Assembly: GCF_040712315.1 (NCBI RefSeq)
Contig: NC_134015.1
Location: 15,199,095-15,263,094, forward strand
DNA length: 64,000 nt
Direction of reading: 5' to 3'
Origin: Castanea sativa
Lineage: Eukaryota > Streptophyta > Magnoliopsida > Fagales > Fagaceae
Shown here one piece after another: positions 24,790 through 50,570 of the stretch. A program made the translations under genes and the position numbers. The notes below the pieces were generated by a model. That model was given only the letters and a program-made list of their open reading frames with translations, was not told the origin of the DNA and searched no databases. Within the stretch, counting starts at the first letter, position 1. Every line of letters begins with the position of its first letter.

Positions 24790-25310
24790 TCCATAATAAA
24801 TGGTCCTTCAAACAAGGAGACCCATGGTTAGAGTGATATCTTTCCATTCATTAGGAAGAGTGATGTCTTTCCAACGAATCATTTTTGGAAGGGTAACCTT
24901 AGCATCAGGTGTGGTGGATTGGATCAGCAAAGTATTATCACCAGCATTTTTTAACTTAGCATGTGAGTTTAGTTTGGTTTTGAACAATCTATAATAAATA
25001 CGATAAATGATAGCAAGAGGTTTACTACCATCTTCCATATCATAACCAAATGTCAAAATATTCAAAGGTAATGCTTTAAGAAAATTAGGATCATCAATAG
25101 CAAGAGTTAAATCAGGATAACAATTGAAGTAAATAGGACCATTGAACATGGATGATTGAATCATTCCAAGAATACTAGTTTCAAAATTTTTAAATCTAGC
25201 ATCTCTTAAGCACATAAGTACAAAAGCAAATACATATAGGGTTCAGTTATTGTGCCCATAGGACATACAGTAATCATCCATTTTAAAAAACTTTTTATAG
25301 AAAATTGAAA
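24790..25310. mobile_element. Inserted block with pararetroviral sequence, unit B only
   Basis: Unit A runs directly from the CTATCTTCCACGATTT sequence into CAAAAAAGTTA (about 5208-5230). Unit B has about 520 bp between the same landmarks. Most of it is the minus-strand viral frame at 24808-25215. No LTR, TSD or other viral gene is visible, so it is a small fragment. Insertion into B after the duplication, or loss from A, are both possible. Confidence 0.65.
24808..25215 (-). pseudogene. Endogenous caulimovirid fragment: movement-protein domain
   Basis: 135 codons without a stop. The frame also stays open for a few codons upstream of the first ATG. Residues resemble the central and C-terminal part of the 30K-superfamily movement protein of plant pararetroviruses (Caulimoviridae, florendovirus or petuvirus side): a SMFNGPIYFNCYPDLTLAI stretch, a NILTFGYDMEDGS turn, the LAIIYRIYYR strand, and a late hydrophobic TLLIQS followed by a MIRWKDITLP region. 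This protein opens plasmodesmata in intact viruses. Here both ends are missing and no coat protein, protease or reverse transcriptase sequence is nearby, so it is a relic. Identification is by motif pattern from memory of the family, not by search. Confidence 0.65.
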
Positions 25311-25362
25311 AGGCCATCAAAAAAGTTATTCCCATAAAGAATTTCCTAAAAAAACCTATATA

Positions 25363-25395
<33 letters not shown>

Positions 25396-25872
25396 GAAAG
25401 AAAGCTTCTTATCGTTCTGTATTTCTTTATCTGTACCCAAAATGTTGGCCTCACACTAAGAATAAGCAGCATTGGCCAAAGCTTAAGAAGCTATGGTAAG
25501 ATACACTTCTCTCACCTTTCACTTCAGCTCAATTGAGTAAAGATGTTGATAAGAAGCAAACATTTGTAAGAAATTTGCAATCACCATACCTGTAAGTGCC
25601 TAAAATGGAAGAAAGTAGACAAAATTCTTAAAGCAACAGAGTAACCAGAATCATATCGTAACACACAAAACAAGCAGCATCACTGTTCTGTGAATTCAAT
25701 ATTACACCATTCATCATAGTCTTAACAGTAAGTAACAATATCTCAAGCATAATTTGGACTGTTCTTCGGTAGCTGATCATCTTTGTCTTTCACAATTTGA
25801 AGTAGCTTTATGTGGCCTCATGATTTTATTTCTTTCCATGAGACATGCACTTCCCATTGTGCACATAGCTTA

Positions 25873-34200
<8,328 letters not shown>

Positions 34201-34624
34201 TCTTATTCTTACTTTCAAATCCTAATCTTTGTTTGCCTTACTTCTGTTATCGGTTATATACATACATACATACATATATACATGCCTATGCTATATATTA
34301 TTTAGTCTTCCCCCAACTGCCTGCTTTGGATGGAGACCCACCAAACAGTCTCCGACATTATAAAATCCGAAAAAAATATTCTCATTTATATTCATGCATT
34401 ATCTTATTGGGGATATTTCTATGAAAGTACAGAATCAAACAATGAGTCACATAACTTGCATTAATAGGTGTATTATTGCTGCTACGATCCCACTAAGATG
34501 GTGAACCATAAGGATAATGATCCCACTAAAATGGTGAACCAAAATATTTCTTAGAATTTGTGTCATATCTTTTTTTTTTTTGGTTTCCCATATCTACAGA
34601 CACATATCTTTCCCTTCATGAACT

Positions 34625-34661
34625 TTTTCACCCTAGGAATCTGAACTTTCTGCTCCTCAGC
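34625..34661 (-). pseudogene. Orphan second copy of AKR exon 1 (no ATG), unit B
   Basis: Same relic as 22241-22277: exon 1 codons for AEEQKVQIPRVK without a start codon, about 430 bp upstream of the true exon 1 of copy B. Here the base just before the match reads ACAG on the coding strand, which could act as a splice acceptor. Confidence 0.75.
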
Positions 34662-34905
34662 TGTTCTTATTAGTCTTACTTCAAAAAATCATATCTTTTG
34701 TTTGCCTTTCACCAAAAATTACAAGTTGAATTTAGGTAATTAGTCTCTCCAAAAAAAAAAATTGCCTACCAAGACCTCTCCCAAACTTTGCAAAAATAAG
34801 CGTTTATGCATTGAATATAACCTTTTATATATATAGCAATACTTCTTGGAAGATGCTAAAGAATTCAAGATACATGAATCAAGAAGTTCACCTTTAAATA
34901 GCAGA

Positions 34906-35036
34906 GTAATGTTAGGACCATAACTTCTTCACGTGGCAAATCATGAGGGGTGGAGTTGTGGACCCACTACTTTTACTCTTTCACTCACGATTTGTTACGT
35001 GAGCAACTTACGGCAAAAATTGTGATTCTAGCATTT
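34906..35036. mobile_element. Short inverted-repeat element (MITE-like)
   Basis: Left AATGTTAGGACCATAACTTC and right end inverted AATGCTAGAATCACAATTTT, with an inner inverted pair around CACGTGGCAAATC / GATTTGTTACGTG. The matching part of unit A (about 22695-22760) has only a related partial sequence. Confidence 0.55.
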
Positions 35037-35219
35037 TTCTAAATAACAAGTAATGCTAAAGAATTCAAAGATACATGCATCAAGGAGTTCATTTTTTTTT
35101 TAATTTTTTTTTATTTATAAACTCAATGAGTTCACCTTTAAATGGTAAGCTAATTTTCAGCCATAGCTGGAACCCGCCAATTTAAAAAATCAAACTTCTG
35201 GTCGAGTTTTAAAAAATTT

Positions 35220-35348
35220 GGGTGAGGTTTAGGTCCAGTGCATGTAGTGCACTAGAGCCGTTAAGATGGTGACATTTGTTATAAAATAGACACGTGTTAT
35301 AATCTTAATGGGTCTAGTGCAACTGGACATTAGACACAAACCTCGCTC
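35220..35348. mobile_element. 129-bp MULE-like MITE
   Basis: Flanked by a perfect 9-bp duplication AAAAAATTT (35211-35219, 35349-35357). Ends GGGTGAGGTTTAGGTC and, inverted, GAGCGAGGTTTGTGTC. Unit A has the empty site (near 22945). Confidence 0.85.
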
Positions 35349-36314
35349 AAAAAATTTAATGCCATTAAAAAACAACAAAAATGAACTTCAGACCACAAAA
35401 TCGGTCCTGCAGTCCAAACTTTCTGACATCATTGATTATGTCACGTTGTCACTATATTTTTTATAAGGCCATTTTATTTGTTTCTTTCGTCTTTAAATAT
35501 GACATCATGCAGCATCTTCAACGCTTTGCTTTTGTTGCTTGTGTTGAAGTAGTACATGTCCCCGTTGAAAAACTTTATGTAATGTTTCTCACTTGAGCTG
35601 TTCTGCTTAGTGGAAGTTCTCCCAGCATTAAAAATGATCCTTGAAGGGAATGAGACAAATGCGTTGGAGATACAATCTTTCTTAGATCTAATTTGTCTAG
35701 CAGTTTATTAAATTATTGAATTCAAGTTTCTATTGTCCAGTTCAAGCAAGAGTCTTGCGAACTTTCTGCCTGACTTTAATGATTGCTTGAGCGAAGCTCA
35801 AAAGAACATTCATGTCTTGCAGATCTTTACATAGCTTTTAACCCTTCATGCATTCTAAGTCTTTTGTTTGAGTTAGAATCCTATAGACATGTTAGCTGAT
35901 GCTGAGGCTTTTTCTAGCAGGCTCCTTTAGTGAAAAAAACCTGTCATCACAGTAAAACTAGGCAGCATTGGCTGAAGTTTGTGAAACTATACTACAATTC
36001 ATGACTCTCACTGTTGCTCCATTGAATAAAGAGAGGTAACCAGATTTGTAAAACATCTCTAAGATATTGGCCATCAACACATTTAATTGTGCCTAAAATG
36101 GAGGACAGTACTTCAAATACAGAGAACAACATCATAATCACACTAGCACACGTAATATCCTACAACATTGCCATTCTAAAAATTCAGTACTTTGTTATTC
36201 ATCTCAATGAAAACCATCTTGAGCATAGGTAGGACTGTCCTTTAGTAGCTGATCAGCATCATCTTTCACCATAAATTTTGCACGAAACAAACACCTCATA
36301 TCAAATAAAGACTT

Positions 36315-41534
<5,220 letters not shown>

Positions 41535-41756
41535 CCTGTTCTTGTTTTCCACAGTTTTTTCTCTCAATTGGGTATTGGGGGGAGACTTCTCTGATTGAAA
41601 AGATTATAGTGGGAAATGGGAATCCTCAGCATACAGAGTATAGACAAACGGTATGTCTGGTTCAGGTTTTAAAAACAGGAGGCAATTTTCAGCATAACAG
41701 AGTGAGGGAGGGCAATATAGTAAGTTAACACCGATGTGAAAGGCATTAACAAAATC

Positions 41757-42477
41757 GCATCTCGAGTTTTAGAAACTCGAGTTTCATTTTAAAACTCGCC
41801 TCCAACACTCGCTTTATACTTGATGACGTTATCTCGAAAATTCCAGAAAATTCCACATAGATCTCGAGTCTTACACTAAATCAAGTTCCACAGACGCAAG
41901 ACCAACGAAGAGAACCCAGACAGAACATTCTTCGTTGAAGAAGAGAGAAACCTAGTAGAACACGAAGAAGAAACCCAAAACGAAGATGATGAAGAAAAGA
42001 AGAAGAAACCCAGGAACGAAGATGATGAAGAAAAGAAGAAAAAACCTAGAAATGTAGAACATTCTTCGTTAAAGAGGAGAAACCTAGTAGAACACGAAAA
42101 GAGAGAAACCCAATTAAAGATGAAGCCTAAACCCAGGAAGAAGATGAAGCCTGAACCCATGAAGAAGATGAAGGCCGAACTCAGGAAGAATGGAACGAAG
42201 AAGAAAAGAAGAAACCCAGAACGAAGATGATGAAGAAAAGAAGAAGAAACCCAGGAAGGAAGATGATGAAGCAAAGAAGAAGAAACCCAGAAACGAAAGG
42301 GAAAAATGGTAGAATTCAATTATCTAAAACTCGAGTTCTACGTGAAAGGAAAAAAATGTGAAACTTGAGTTTCTAAAACTCGATTTCTACGTGGAATTTT
42401 TCCCACTCACCTTTTACCTTTTGAGTCTCGAGTTTTAAAAACTCGAGTTCAACTTTCTTTTGCAACAGGACAACTAA
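41757..42477. repeat. CTCGAG-rich repeat element upstream of AKR copy C
   Basis: Both ends carry ATCTCGAGTTTTAGAAACTCG-like palindromic modules (41758-41785 and 42425-42450), with more at 42330 and 42363-42392. The middle is GA-rich direct repeats (GAAGAAACCCAGRAACGAAG) resembling the interior of the MULE-type twins. Beyond the right end a 36-bp unit with GCAACA-GACAACTAACAATATT is repeated twice (42455-42525). I could not define TIRs or a TSD, so the borders are approximate. Confidence 0.6.
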
Positions 42478-42529
42478 CAATATTCTTTCTGTTGCAACAA
42501 GACAACTAACAATATTTTTAGAAAATTAA

Positions 42530-43035
42530 TGTTAAATAGAAAAAAATTCTTATAAACAGTCCAAAAGAGTTTACCGTTTTCAAAATTGCACTAACTGAAA
42601 AATGGAGTGGATAACAAAAGGTTCATTAATTTATTTTATTGGACCTTTGTTGTTTCTTTTTTAAATAATTAAAAATAATAATTGTTTTAGATTTTTAAAT
42701 ATGTCTTGAGAGCCTTATAATTTAATTAGTTAGAATTTGCTTATATTTTCAATAAAAACATTTATTATTCAAATTAGCATGTAACCCATGCCAACGTATG
42801 GATGCATTTCAAATTAAACACAATTTTTATTATAAAAATATAAATAATTAGTTAAATTATTAAAACATAAAATAATATGTAACACATGCATACATATAGA
42901 TATATTTAAAATTAAATACAATTTTTGTTATAAAAATATAAATAATTAGTCAAATTATTTTTTTTGAAGTAAACATAATTAGTCACATATTAAAATTCTT
43001 AACTAAATTTAATACTATTTATGATCATTTTTTCC
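42530..43035. other. AT-rich stretch, nothing recognised
   Basis: Very AT-rich with repeated AATTAGTTAAATTATT / TTATAAAAATATAAATAATTAG phrases and no coding potential. Confidence 0.6.
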
Positions 43036-43203
43036 TTTTTTTTTTTTAATACAAGATAAAATTTCTACTCTATCATAATTTAAGTGTATATGTGTGTGAA
43101 GCTCCCTCCTAGAGACTTGAACCCGGCCCTTGCCCTTGCCCCCACTCTCCACAAGTATTTATACTTGTGGAGTGACCACTGCACTAAAAGTGCGCGGTGG
43201 TCC
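43036..43203 (-). mobile_element. tRNA-type SINE
   Basis: Minus-strand copy of the family at 18017: starts GGACCACCGCGCAC, B box GGGTTCAAGTCTC (around 43111-43125), then GAGCTTCACACACATATACA, ending in an A-rich tail (T run at 43036-43047 on the plus strand). A short palindrome ACAAGTAT-AAATACTTGT lies between the boxes. No clear TSD found. Confidence 0.75.
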
Positions 43204-43851
43204 TAATTTTTAATAAGATAGAATGTGTGGTGATCTTTGTTGTGTGGTTATCTTTATTGAGTATATGTGATTAGTTTTTTTATTTTATTTTTATTACATT
43301 CTTAGTAGTTTGCACTCAATAACTCACTTGGCAAAAGATTAAAAAAAAATTTTAACTTGATAATTATGGTGTGATCTCTATATAAATATAGACACATGAC
43401 GCAAAATTGGATTCTAATTTCAAATTCTAATTGAACTTTCTCTAATTTCAATAAAGACATCTATTATTCAAATTAGCATGTAACTCATGCAAACACATGA
43501 ATACATTTAAAATTAAACACAAATCTCTAGCATCTAATTATCAATTAAAACTACATCAAATCTCTAATATGCTTATTTGTTTGGATGGTTTGCTTATGTA
43601 TTAAGTGATATACTAATAAAAACTTAGCAAGTATCAATTATCAAGTCCTAAAAGAAATAAATATGTAGGAAAAAAAAATTGTGTCAATAGTTACCATAAT
43701 AGTATCATAAATGAGAAATCTTCTCAATTTTTTTGGTGGCAATGGTAGCGGTGTCATTGGTACATTAATGGGATGAATGAGCTTCACCAAACCAATCAGA
43801 CTTGACTTCATATCCCACCTACCACCATTTGTTAATACTTAAGGGTCCGTT

Positions 43852-44168
43852 TGGATACAGCTTATTGCTAAAAACTGAAAACTGAAAACTGAAAACACTG
43901 TACCAAAATAATTTTTAAATGTGTGAATAGTACCGTGAGTCCCATTTTTAATTTTAAAAAATCTGAAAAGTGAAGTTTGTGGGTCCCGTAAACAGTACAC
44001 GGGACCCACAAATGTGCTGAAAGTCAACAAAATCGGCTACTGTTTATGCACAGTAGCATGAACAGTAGCCTTGTCCCCTGTGAAATGCGTGCATCAGAAG
44101 GAAAAAAAAAAAAAAAAAAAAACGCAGAACACAGACGCCCCTTTTTTCATCCGTATCCAAACTCAGCC
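43852..44168. mobile_element. Tourist-like MITE
   Basis: Starts AGGGTCCGTTTGGATAC and ends GTATCCAAACTCAGCC, flanked by TTA on both sides (43849-43851, 44169-44171). Fuller member of the family at 12105 and 32638, with an inner inverted repeat around GTGGGTCCCGT / ACGGGACCCAC. No coding capacity. Confidence 0.9.
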
Positions 44169-44171
44169 TTA

Positions 44172-45341
44172 CCATCATAGTACCAAATCTCCATCTTCTG
44201 GTCCTTCCATGACCGATCGATCACATCAAGTCTAAGCTACCAAACACTGATTTAGCATTTTGCTTTTTTTTTTTTTGGGACTGTTGAAACAAATAAATTG
44301 TTGTGATTAAAAGTCTAGACACATGGTCTCTCTTATTTTTTGAGAGCAATGCTATAAATAAATAATTTTTACAACTTTTTTAGTAGAATTAAATTAGTAA
44401 ACTTTAATTAGTTCTCATCTAGAATCATTATTAATGTTACATTTTTACTTACTATTAACCGCTTGTAATATAAACAAGTATCAAATTATTTATTAACTTA
44501 TAAAAAAAAAAGTATCAAATTATTTGTGTAAAGACTTTTGATTTCCTAGCTTCTAATTTTCTTTTTTCTTTTCGGTTCTTATGTTGTCAGGTGATTCATC
44601 AGGACCATTGACTCGGTTTAGCCCATGTGCTAGCTGCCCTGGCCTTGTGATAGGAAAGAGCCCATCTCTATCTACTCCCACCTCTCATCCATGATTCAGG
44701 CCCAAAAATAAGATGGCCTGGATCCGAGTAATTTTTTTGCTTCTATAAAATCCTCTTATTCAGTAAAAATATAAATATATGTTTTCCCCTTAAAAATTAA
44801 TTTAATTTTAAGTTTTTATCAAATTTACAAATCTATAATTTTTTTTTTTGAGAAGAAAGAGATTTAAAAGATATTAATTACATCACTCTATTAATGTAAA
44901 GTATGATGTACTAATGTGATTCTCTCAAATTTGGACGAAAATGATAGAGTGAGAGAGATTTAGTAGGTAAATATTTTATCAAAATCACAATTCTATAGTA
45001 TGTTCTCTATTTAAAGATGTTGAAGAATTAATAACTATTTTATCTGCAAGACCTTAAATTTTAACTTTTATAAATCAAAATTATTTATAATGCATGCATA
45101 TATAAATTATTTATTCATAATGTTCTAATTGACATATTTTTTTTTTAATAATATTATTGACGTGAAAGTTAACATACGAATTAAGTATAAAAGGTATGTT
45201 GTCCATGGCCGTGATTATAAAAGTAATTATTGATTAGTATGACTCTATATAAAGTTCCTATTTTTTTTTTTGATAGGTATATAAAGTTACTATTGGTATA
45301 GCTTAAACTTTTTTTTTTTTTTGACAAATTGGTATAGCTTA
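44172..45341. other. AT-rich stretch, nothing firm
   Basis: No gene seen. A less AT-rich patch at 44600-44730 (GGTTTAGCCCATGTGCTAGC, GGAAAGAGCCCATCTC) gives no usable reading frame. The rest is A/T runs. Confidence 0.5.
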
Positions 45342-46036
45342 TGTGGGGAGTAAAAGGACTCAAGTGGGTATATGGGCCTTTGGGCTGTAATGTGGAGGGC
45401 CGACCTGCTCCAGGATCAAACTCTATGAGTTGGCCCATACGCCGAGAGCCCGAGGATACAGCCGAGGGAGGGTTTCACCTCGGACAGATCCAAGAGAATT
45501 CAAGATTTTATTATAAAGGTCAAGGCACAACTCTGGAAAGACTAATGGATAAAATGGGACATCCTGAATCTTCTAGATGCACCAGTATTAAAGAAAATAT
45601 CAAGAGTAAAGGCTGCCACCTCCGCATTAAAGGCTCTGCACCTACCTCCCTGGCCGCATTAGTGAGGAGGTAACCCTTGAACAGTGAGGTGGAAACTTCT
45701 AGTCACTGTTCAAAAAGTATCAGGGAAGGAAGTATAAAAGGGGGGTAAAAGGCCAAATAGAGGGGGGATCGAAAAACTAAGAAATTAATTAAGAAATTGT
45801 AATCTGTAAGGAAGAAAGAGAAATAATAAAGAAGTAGTCCTCGGCTCAAGTCCGAGGAGATCCTTTTACAATCATCGTTTGTTATTTACCTATTTTTGTT
45901 TCTAAAAACCTGTTATCAAGCTCTCAGCACTTCTAACCTAGGTTTCAAGCCCACACTCTATAAATTTTATTGTTTAAGGCTCGTTGGGCCTGAGCCCGTG
46001 ATTGTCTTTGGGTCCAGGTGCAATTGTGCACTTACA
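45342..46036 (+). mobile_element. Solo LTR
   Basis: Begins TGTGGGGAGTAAAAGG and ends CACTTACA, flanked by GCTTA and ACTTA (one mismatch). An alternative end is TGTGCA at 46030 with a 4-bp CTTA duplication. Inside are a TATA-like GTATAAAAGG at about 45731, an AATAAAG polyadenylation-like signal at about 45826, and the paired CCTCGGCTCAAG / GTCCGAGGAG phrase seen in plant LTRs. More GC-rich than its surroundings. No gag-pol next to it, so a solo LTR. Confidence 0.7.
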
Positions 46037-46195
46037 ACTTAAACTTGACTCTTAATTATTGTTGGTAGTTTCTGGATGTAAATTTTTTCTGAAAGTTTAT
46101 TCACTAATTTATTGAGAATTAATTAAAATATAATTGTACCTTGAAAAAAAATAAAGAAAAATTGCACTTGCACATGAACAAATAGAAAAATATAA

Positions 46196-46716
46196 GGGCC
46201 TATTTGGTTAGCTGAAAAAAAACATTGTTTTTTTGTTTTTATTTTCAGTTTTTAGTGGATCCCACCATTAAAAAATTGGTTTGGTTTTAGCATTTGTATT
46301 TAGTTTTCTTTTTCAGTATCCTAAGAGTTAGATTTTTTTTTTTTTTTTTTTTAGAATGCTAAGAGTTAGATTTGAATACAAAAAATGAATACAACTTTTC
46401 AACGTTTTGATTTTCTATGAATACGGATATAGTGGCATATTCGTAAATATTGTGAGAATATAAAGTAACTTTTTTTTTTCGTGGTGTGATATGTGTGAGT
46501 GAGAAAAATTACTTTTTTCTTTTTAAATAGAAAACAATGACCAAACCCAAGTATGATGTATTTTATACGCAGATTATGTATTCAAAATAACTTACCAAAC
46601 ATTACCACATGTGAAAATAAGTGTTTTTTTTTTTTTTCTATATTCAAATTCAAGATTTGAATATAAAATAAGAAAAAGAAAACTGGATACACCACTTTCT
46701 GAAACCAAACAGGCCC
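46196..46716. mobile_element. Tourist-like MITE, 521 bp
   Basis: Starts GGGCCTATTTGGTTAGC and ends CTGAAACCAAACAGGCCC, flanked by TAA on both sides (46193-46195, 46717-46719). The interior is A/T-rich. It probably contains simple-repeat expansion near 46331-46355. Confidence 0.85.
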
Positions 46717-46719
46717 TAA

Positions 46720-49700
46720 GTGTTTTTTTTTTAAAGTCAAGTGGTTAGGCCCTTTCACTAATAGGTGTTGGGATTATTCCTCATTGAGACCAGGGATCTA
46801 AGTTTATTAACCTATATAAATTGGGAAAAATTTATACAGTCCTCATGATGAACCACGTCACTTATTCACTATTTCACTAAAATACTCTCACTTGTTTAAA
46901 ATTGCTGAGTTAGTAATCAGTTTATGTTTTAAAAATTTTTTTGACTCAACAATTTTAAACAGGTAAGAGTCTTTTAGTGGAATGATGGACAAGTGATGTA
47001 GTCCACTATGAAGACCTTATAATTTCTCCAGATTGGGGTGTACCAACTGCTAACTACCATAAATTCATTAAACGTTGTGTGACAATTGATGAGCTTTATG
47101 ACTTGGGGACAGAAGAAAGGTGCCATTCTTCTACCACATCTAGGGAAGGCATGAGATGATTAACCTAAACTCAAGAAAACCAAAATTAGATATTTTTATC
47201 CAATTAAAACTCAAAATTAAATACATTTCCTTTCATAAAATTACATAAAAACAAAAACTTACATGGTTTATTTTCCTAATTACAATCTAAAGGAAAATTA
47301 CAACATGTTGGCCCTTTATATATATATAAAATTCAAAATTTACAATAAGAGATGGGAAATTTGAAATTTGGATGTCTTCATTGCAAATACTTTGAAGTGC
47401 CAATCGGTTAAGGTATAAGACTTTTAGCATGAAATGCTGACTTTTAATTACATTCTAAAAATTGAAATGACATAGATAAATTATTATTCTAAATCCTAAA
47501 ATCTAAGCTTGAAGGCTATGTCACAATATTGGAAGTTGTAAGGTATTCATCTAGCCGACCTTAAAATTGACCTTATAAGGGTCCATTTGGTTGGGAGTGA
47601 AACAAGGAAGATAGAAAAATGGGAGAGAGAAAAGTGGAAATAAAACTAATTTTATGAGTATTTGGTTGTAGAGAATGGGACTGCAGTGGTGAAGCCAAAT
47701 TATTTTCTTAGGGGAGGCCAATGAATGGGGGTATAGAAAATTGGTAGGGGCCGAGTGTTTTTTCCCTGAACCCATCAAAATTCTATCTCTCCAAATTGGA
47801 TGGAAAATAGAGGAGAGAGAAATAGTTGTAGTCAATGACTAAACTATCATCTCCTCCTCTTATGTACTAGACCTTCTTTTGCTCTTTTTTTTTTTTTTTT
47901 TTTTGGCAATATTTTGCTAGGCGTGATAAGGTACAACTTCTTTTGTTTTTGTGGGTGCTTTCTTTAGTTTTGCTCTTCTTCTTTTCTTTTTATTTATTTA
48001 TTTTTTGGTTTAACTGGACATGGTTTTCTTTTTCTGGTTATGATTTAAAATAAAAGAAATTTGGGGGGATTGTCTTTTTATTTTTTGGTTGGTTGTTTGC
48101 CACTTTTTTTTTTTTAATTGGGCATCATGATTCATCACCCATCATCTTATCGTGTCACATTTCACCATGTCATATAAGTATTCAGTCCAAATCAACAAAT
48201 GAAAAAAAAAAAAGTTATTTGCACCCATACTCAATAATAATAATAATAATAAGAAGAGCGAAAATTTAAAAAATGGCTAAAAAGTTATATCTGTATGCAC
48301 TACTTGAAATCAATGGTGTCGCTCCTTCCTCTCTTGCCAATCCTTGATCTAGCTATTTCCCTCTCTTCAAATTAATGAGGGAGTTACTTGCACATTCACA
48401 ACATTGTGTGTTGATTTGGTGGAATTTTGGTCCGACTTCTTCAGACTTTATTGATCATGTGCAAAGATGTCTTTAGGTTTACTAAATGAAGTTATCTTAA
48501 GGAGTCGATGGTAGTTTGGGTGATAAATTTCTGGAAACTTAGATGAATATGGAGCTTGGTGCTTGGAACTTGGAAATGAACTATAACGTGTTTTTGGTGA
48601 TTTTATAACTCAATGTGTTTGATGAAAATACTTTTCAATTAGATTATCCTGAGGGATTATTAAGATTTTAGATTTCAATTAATCATCAATTTTTAGAAAG
48701 ATAATTAACTAAATATTATAAAATAACCATTATCCATTAGAATTATATATCCTACAAACTCTTAAGACATTTAGTTCTCAAAAAAAAAAAAACTCTTAAG
48801 ACATTTTTGTCTTTTAACTTAACCGATAAAATTTTGACTCATGACTAGTTAAAATTAATTCTTTTTATAAATCAATCATAATTAATTATTGATTATAGCT
48901 CATCTCAAATTACATTTTTACAATTTTACTGAACTTGGTTCTAACAAAGGTATGGAAAATTCAAAAACACAGACACTTCGCAAACTTGTTCCCTCATCTC
49001 TCTCTCTTTTTTTTTTTTTTTTTTACTCAAACCTTTAGAGCACCTCCAAACAAACACTACGTTGGTCTCAGATGTAGTAATTTTAACAATGACTTCCTCC
49101 TTCAATATTGTTTTCCCCACATAAAGTTATTAGAACATGATTAGTAAGTTCTCTCATTCCCTAATTAGCTACTCTTATCATTTGATGAGAAAATTAACTA
49201 TGCATTTTTCTAACTATATAGTCCCACTAAGTAGCAATTATTCGTGTACTTTCCACTTTAGCTTAATTAATCCTGAAAGTATTTTTGTTTAGATTGCGAT
49301 TAAGGATAAAAGAAAGAGCTCTAATACCCCAATACCTTAAAAAACTGAAAACCATATGGCTTTTTAAACAAGTATGCCTGCCAAATTGTGGTATGGCTAG
49401 CTAATGCTTCTCTTTATCAATTAGTACTTCACAAGCAAATTTTCTCGAGAGTCAAACCTAGATGGCATAGGTAGTTTATATATCAATTCTTGTAGGCTAG
49501 TCTCAGTAGACTGCACTTGCAGTAAAACCAAGCAGTCAAGCTTTTGAATATAGTCTTTTAAAAAAAAACGAAATGTTTGTGCATGCGTAAACCATTCATT
49601 TTCTTTAGAAAAATCTATATGTGGGAAGCACTATCGATGTGGTCACTTTCCAACAAATGGTTCCTACAATGTCCTCCTATGTTAGTCCATATAGCTACAC

Positions 49701-50278
49701 AATCCAATTAAGAAAAACAATTATGAAAAAAGTAAACGAGAGGGTACAAATCTCAACAACTTTGACAAAAATATATGCATGATTTTCTTATAATTGGCAA
49801 AGTCAGATGGATCACAGACTAATGCTCCAAATGCTATACCTAATCATGTGACAATTGGTCTATGATATATAATTGCTTTTCTGTGTATGTCTGGTGCCAA
49901 TCAAATGCCTATAGTTGTAAACATGTTTATATACTAATTAATGGCTTCTTTGGCTTAATTATAAATCGAAAATGTTACCATCATCACTTAACAAAACTAA
50001 AGGTGGTTTTATATATTAATATCACTATAAAAAAAATGTAGTAACTGCTCTGATAGATTATTGTTTTGTGTGCCTAATTAATAGAGAGAGAAAGAGAGAG
50101 TTGGGGGAAATTAAGGTTCATTTCAATGGGTGAATTGGTAATAAAAAGCTTTTTCTTTCCTTAGTGTGAAGCTTAATTATGCAACATCTGTGGAACCATG
50201 CAAAATGGTCCCCTTTATACACTTTTGTGTTTTATACTCTTTTTGGTTCATGGTTGATGCTTACCTTACAAAGCACCC

Positions 50279-50281
<3 letters not shown>
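46720..50281. other. Stretch without recognisable genes
   Basis: AT-rich. At 47578-47600 GGGTCCATTTGGTTGGGAGTG looks like one end of another MITE whose other end I could not place. Near 46850-46990 an inverted pair around ACTCTCACTTGTTTAAAATTG / CAATTTTAAACAGGTAAGAG marks a probable decayed MITE. There are (AAT)n at about 48233-48252 and many T runs. No protein frame of natural composition. Confidence 0.5.

Positions 50282-50332
<51 letters not shown>
50282..50332. repeat. (AG)n microsatellite, about 25 units
   Basis: Pure GA run about 1.8 kb upstream of MIR167. It is the complement of the (CT)n at 50571-50611. Confidence 0.98.
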
Positions 50333-50336
<4 letters not shown>

Positions 50337-50565
50337 AAGAAAGGGTCATCTATCCAACTTATAAAGTTGTAAAAGGCTCTTAGGAAATATAGAAACTCTC
50401 ACTAAGCTGTCTGCATGTGGTGGCGCAGGCGTGACAATATTCAATATGCTTCCTTAGGGACCACACGCATCCATCTTTTTTCCTGTTTTATACCATGTCA
50501 TCTCGTATAATGCTTTTCACATTACATTACATTTAGTTACATTTTAAGAAATAGCCACCTTGCCA

Positions 50566-50570
<5 letters not shown>

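Larger units (their letters stand above)
34201..36314. other. Spacer between AKR copies B and C
   Basis: About 2.1 kb between the start codon of copy B and the stop codon of copy C, so it should hold the copy B promoter and copy C terminator. Contents: the orphan exon 1 piece (34625), two MITEs (34906, 35220), T tracts and short chance frames. The sequence is largely shared with unit A 21794-23893. No clear TATA box can be assigned. Confidence 0.6.

Noticed and set aside
41876..42319. 147-codon minus-strand frame rich in Ser, Phe and Leu
   Set aside because: It is the complement of GA-rich direct repeats in a repetitive element, of low complexity and with no family pattern.
45341..45673. 110-codon frame with reasonable composition
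   Set aside because: Lies wholly inside the solo LTR and has no retroelement or host domain I can recognise.
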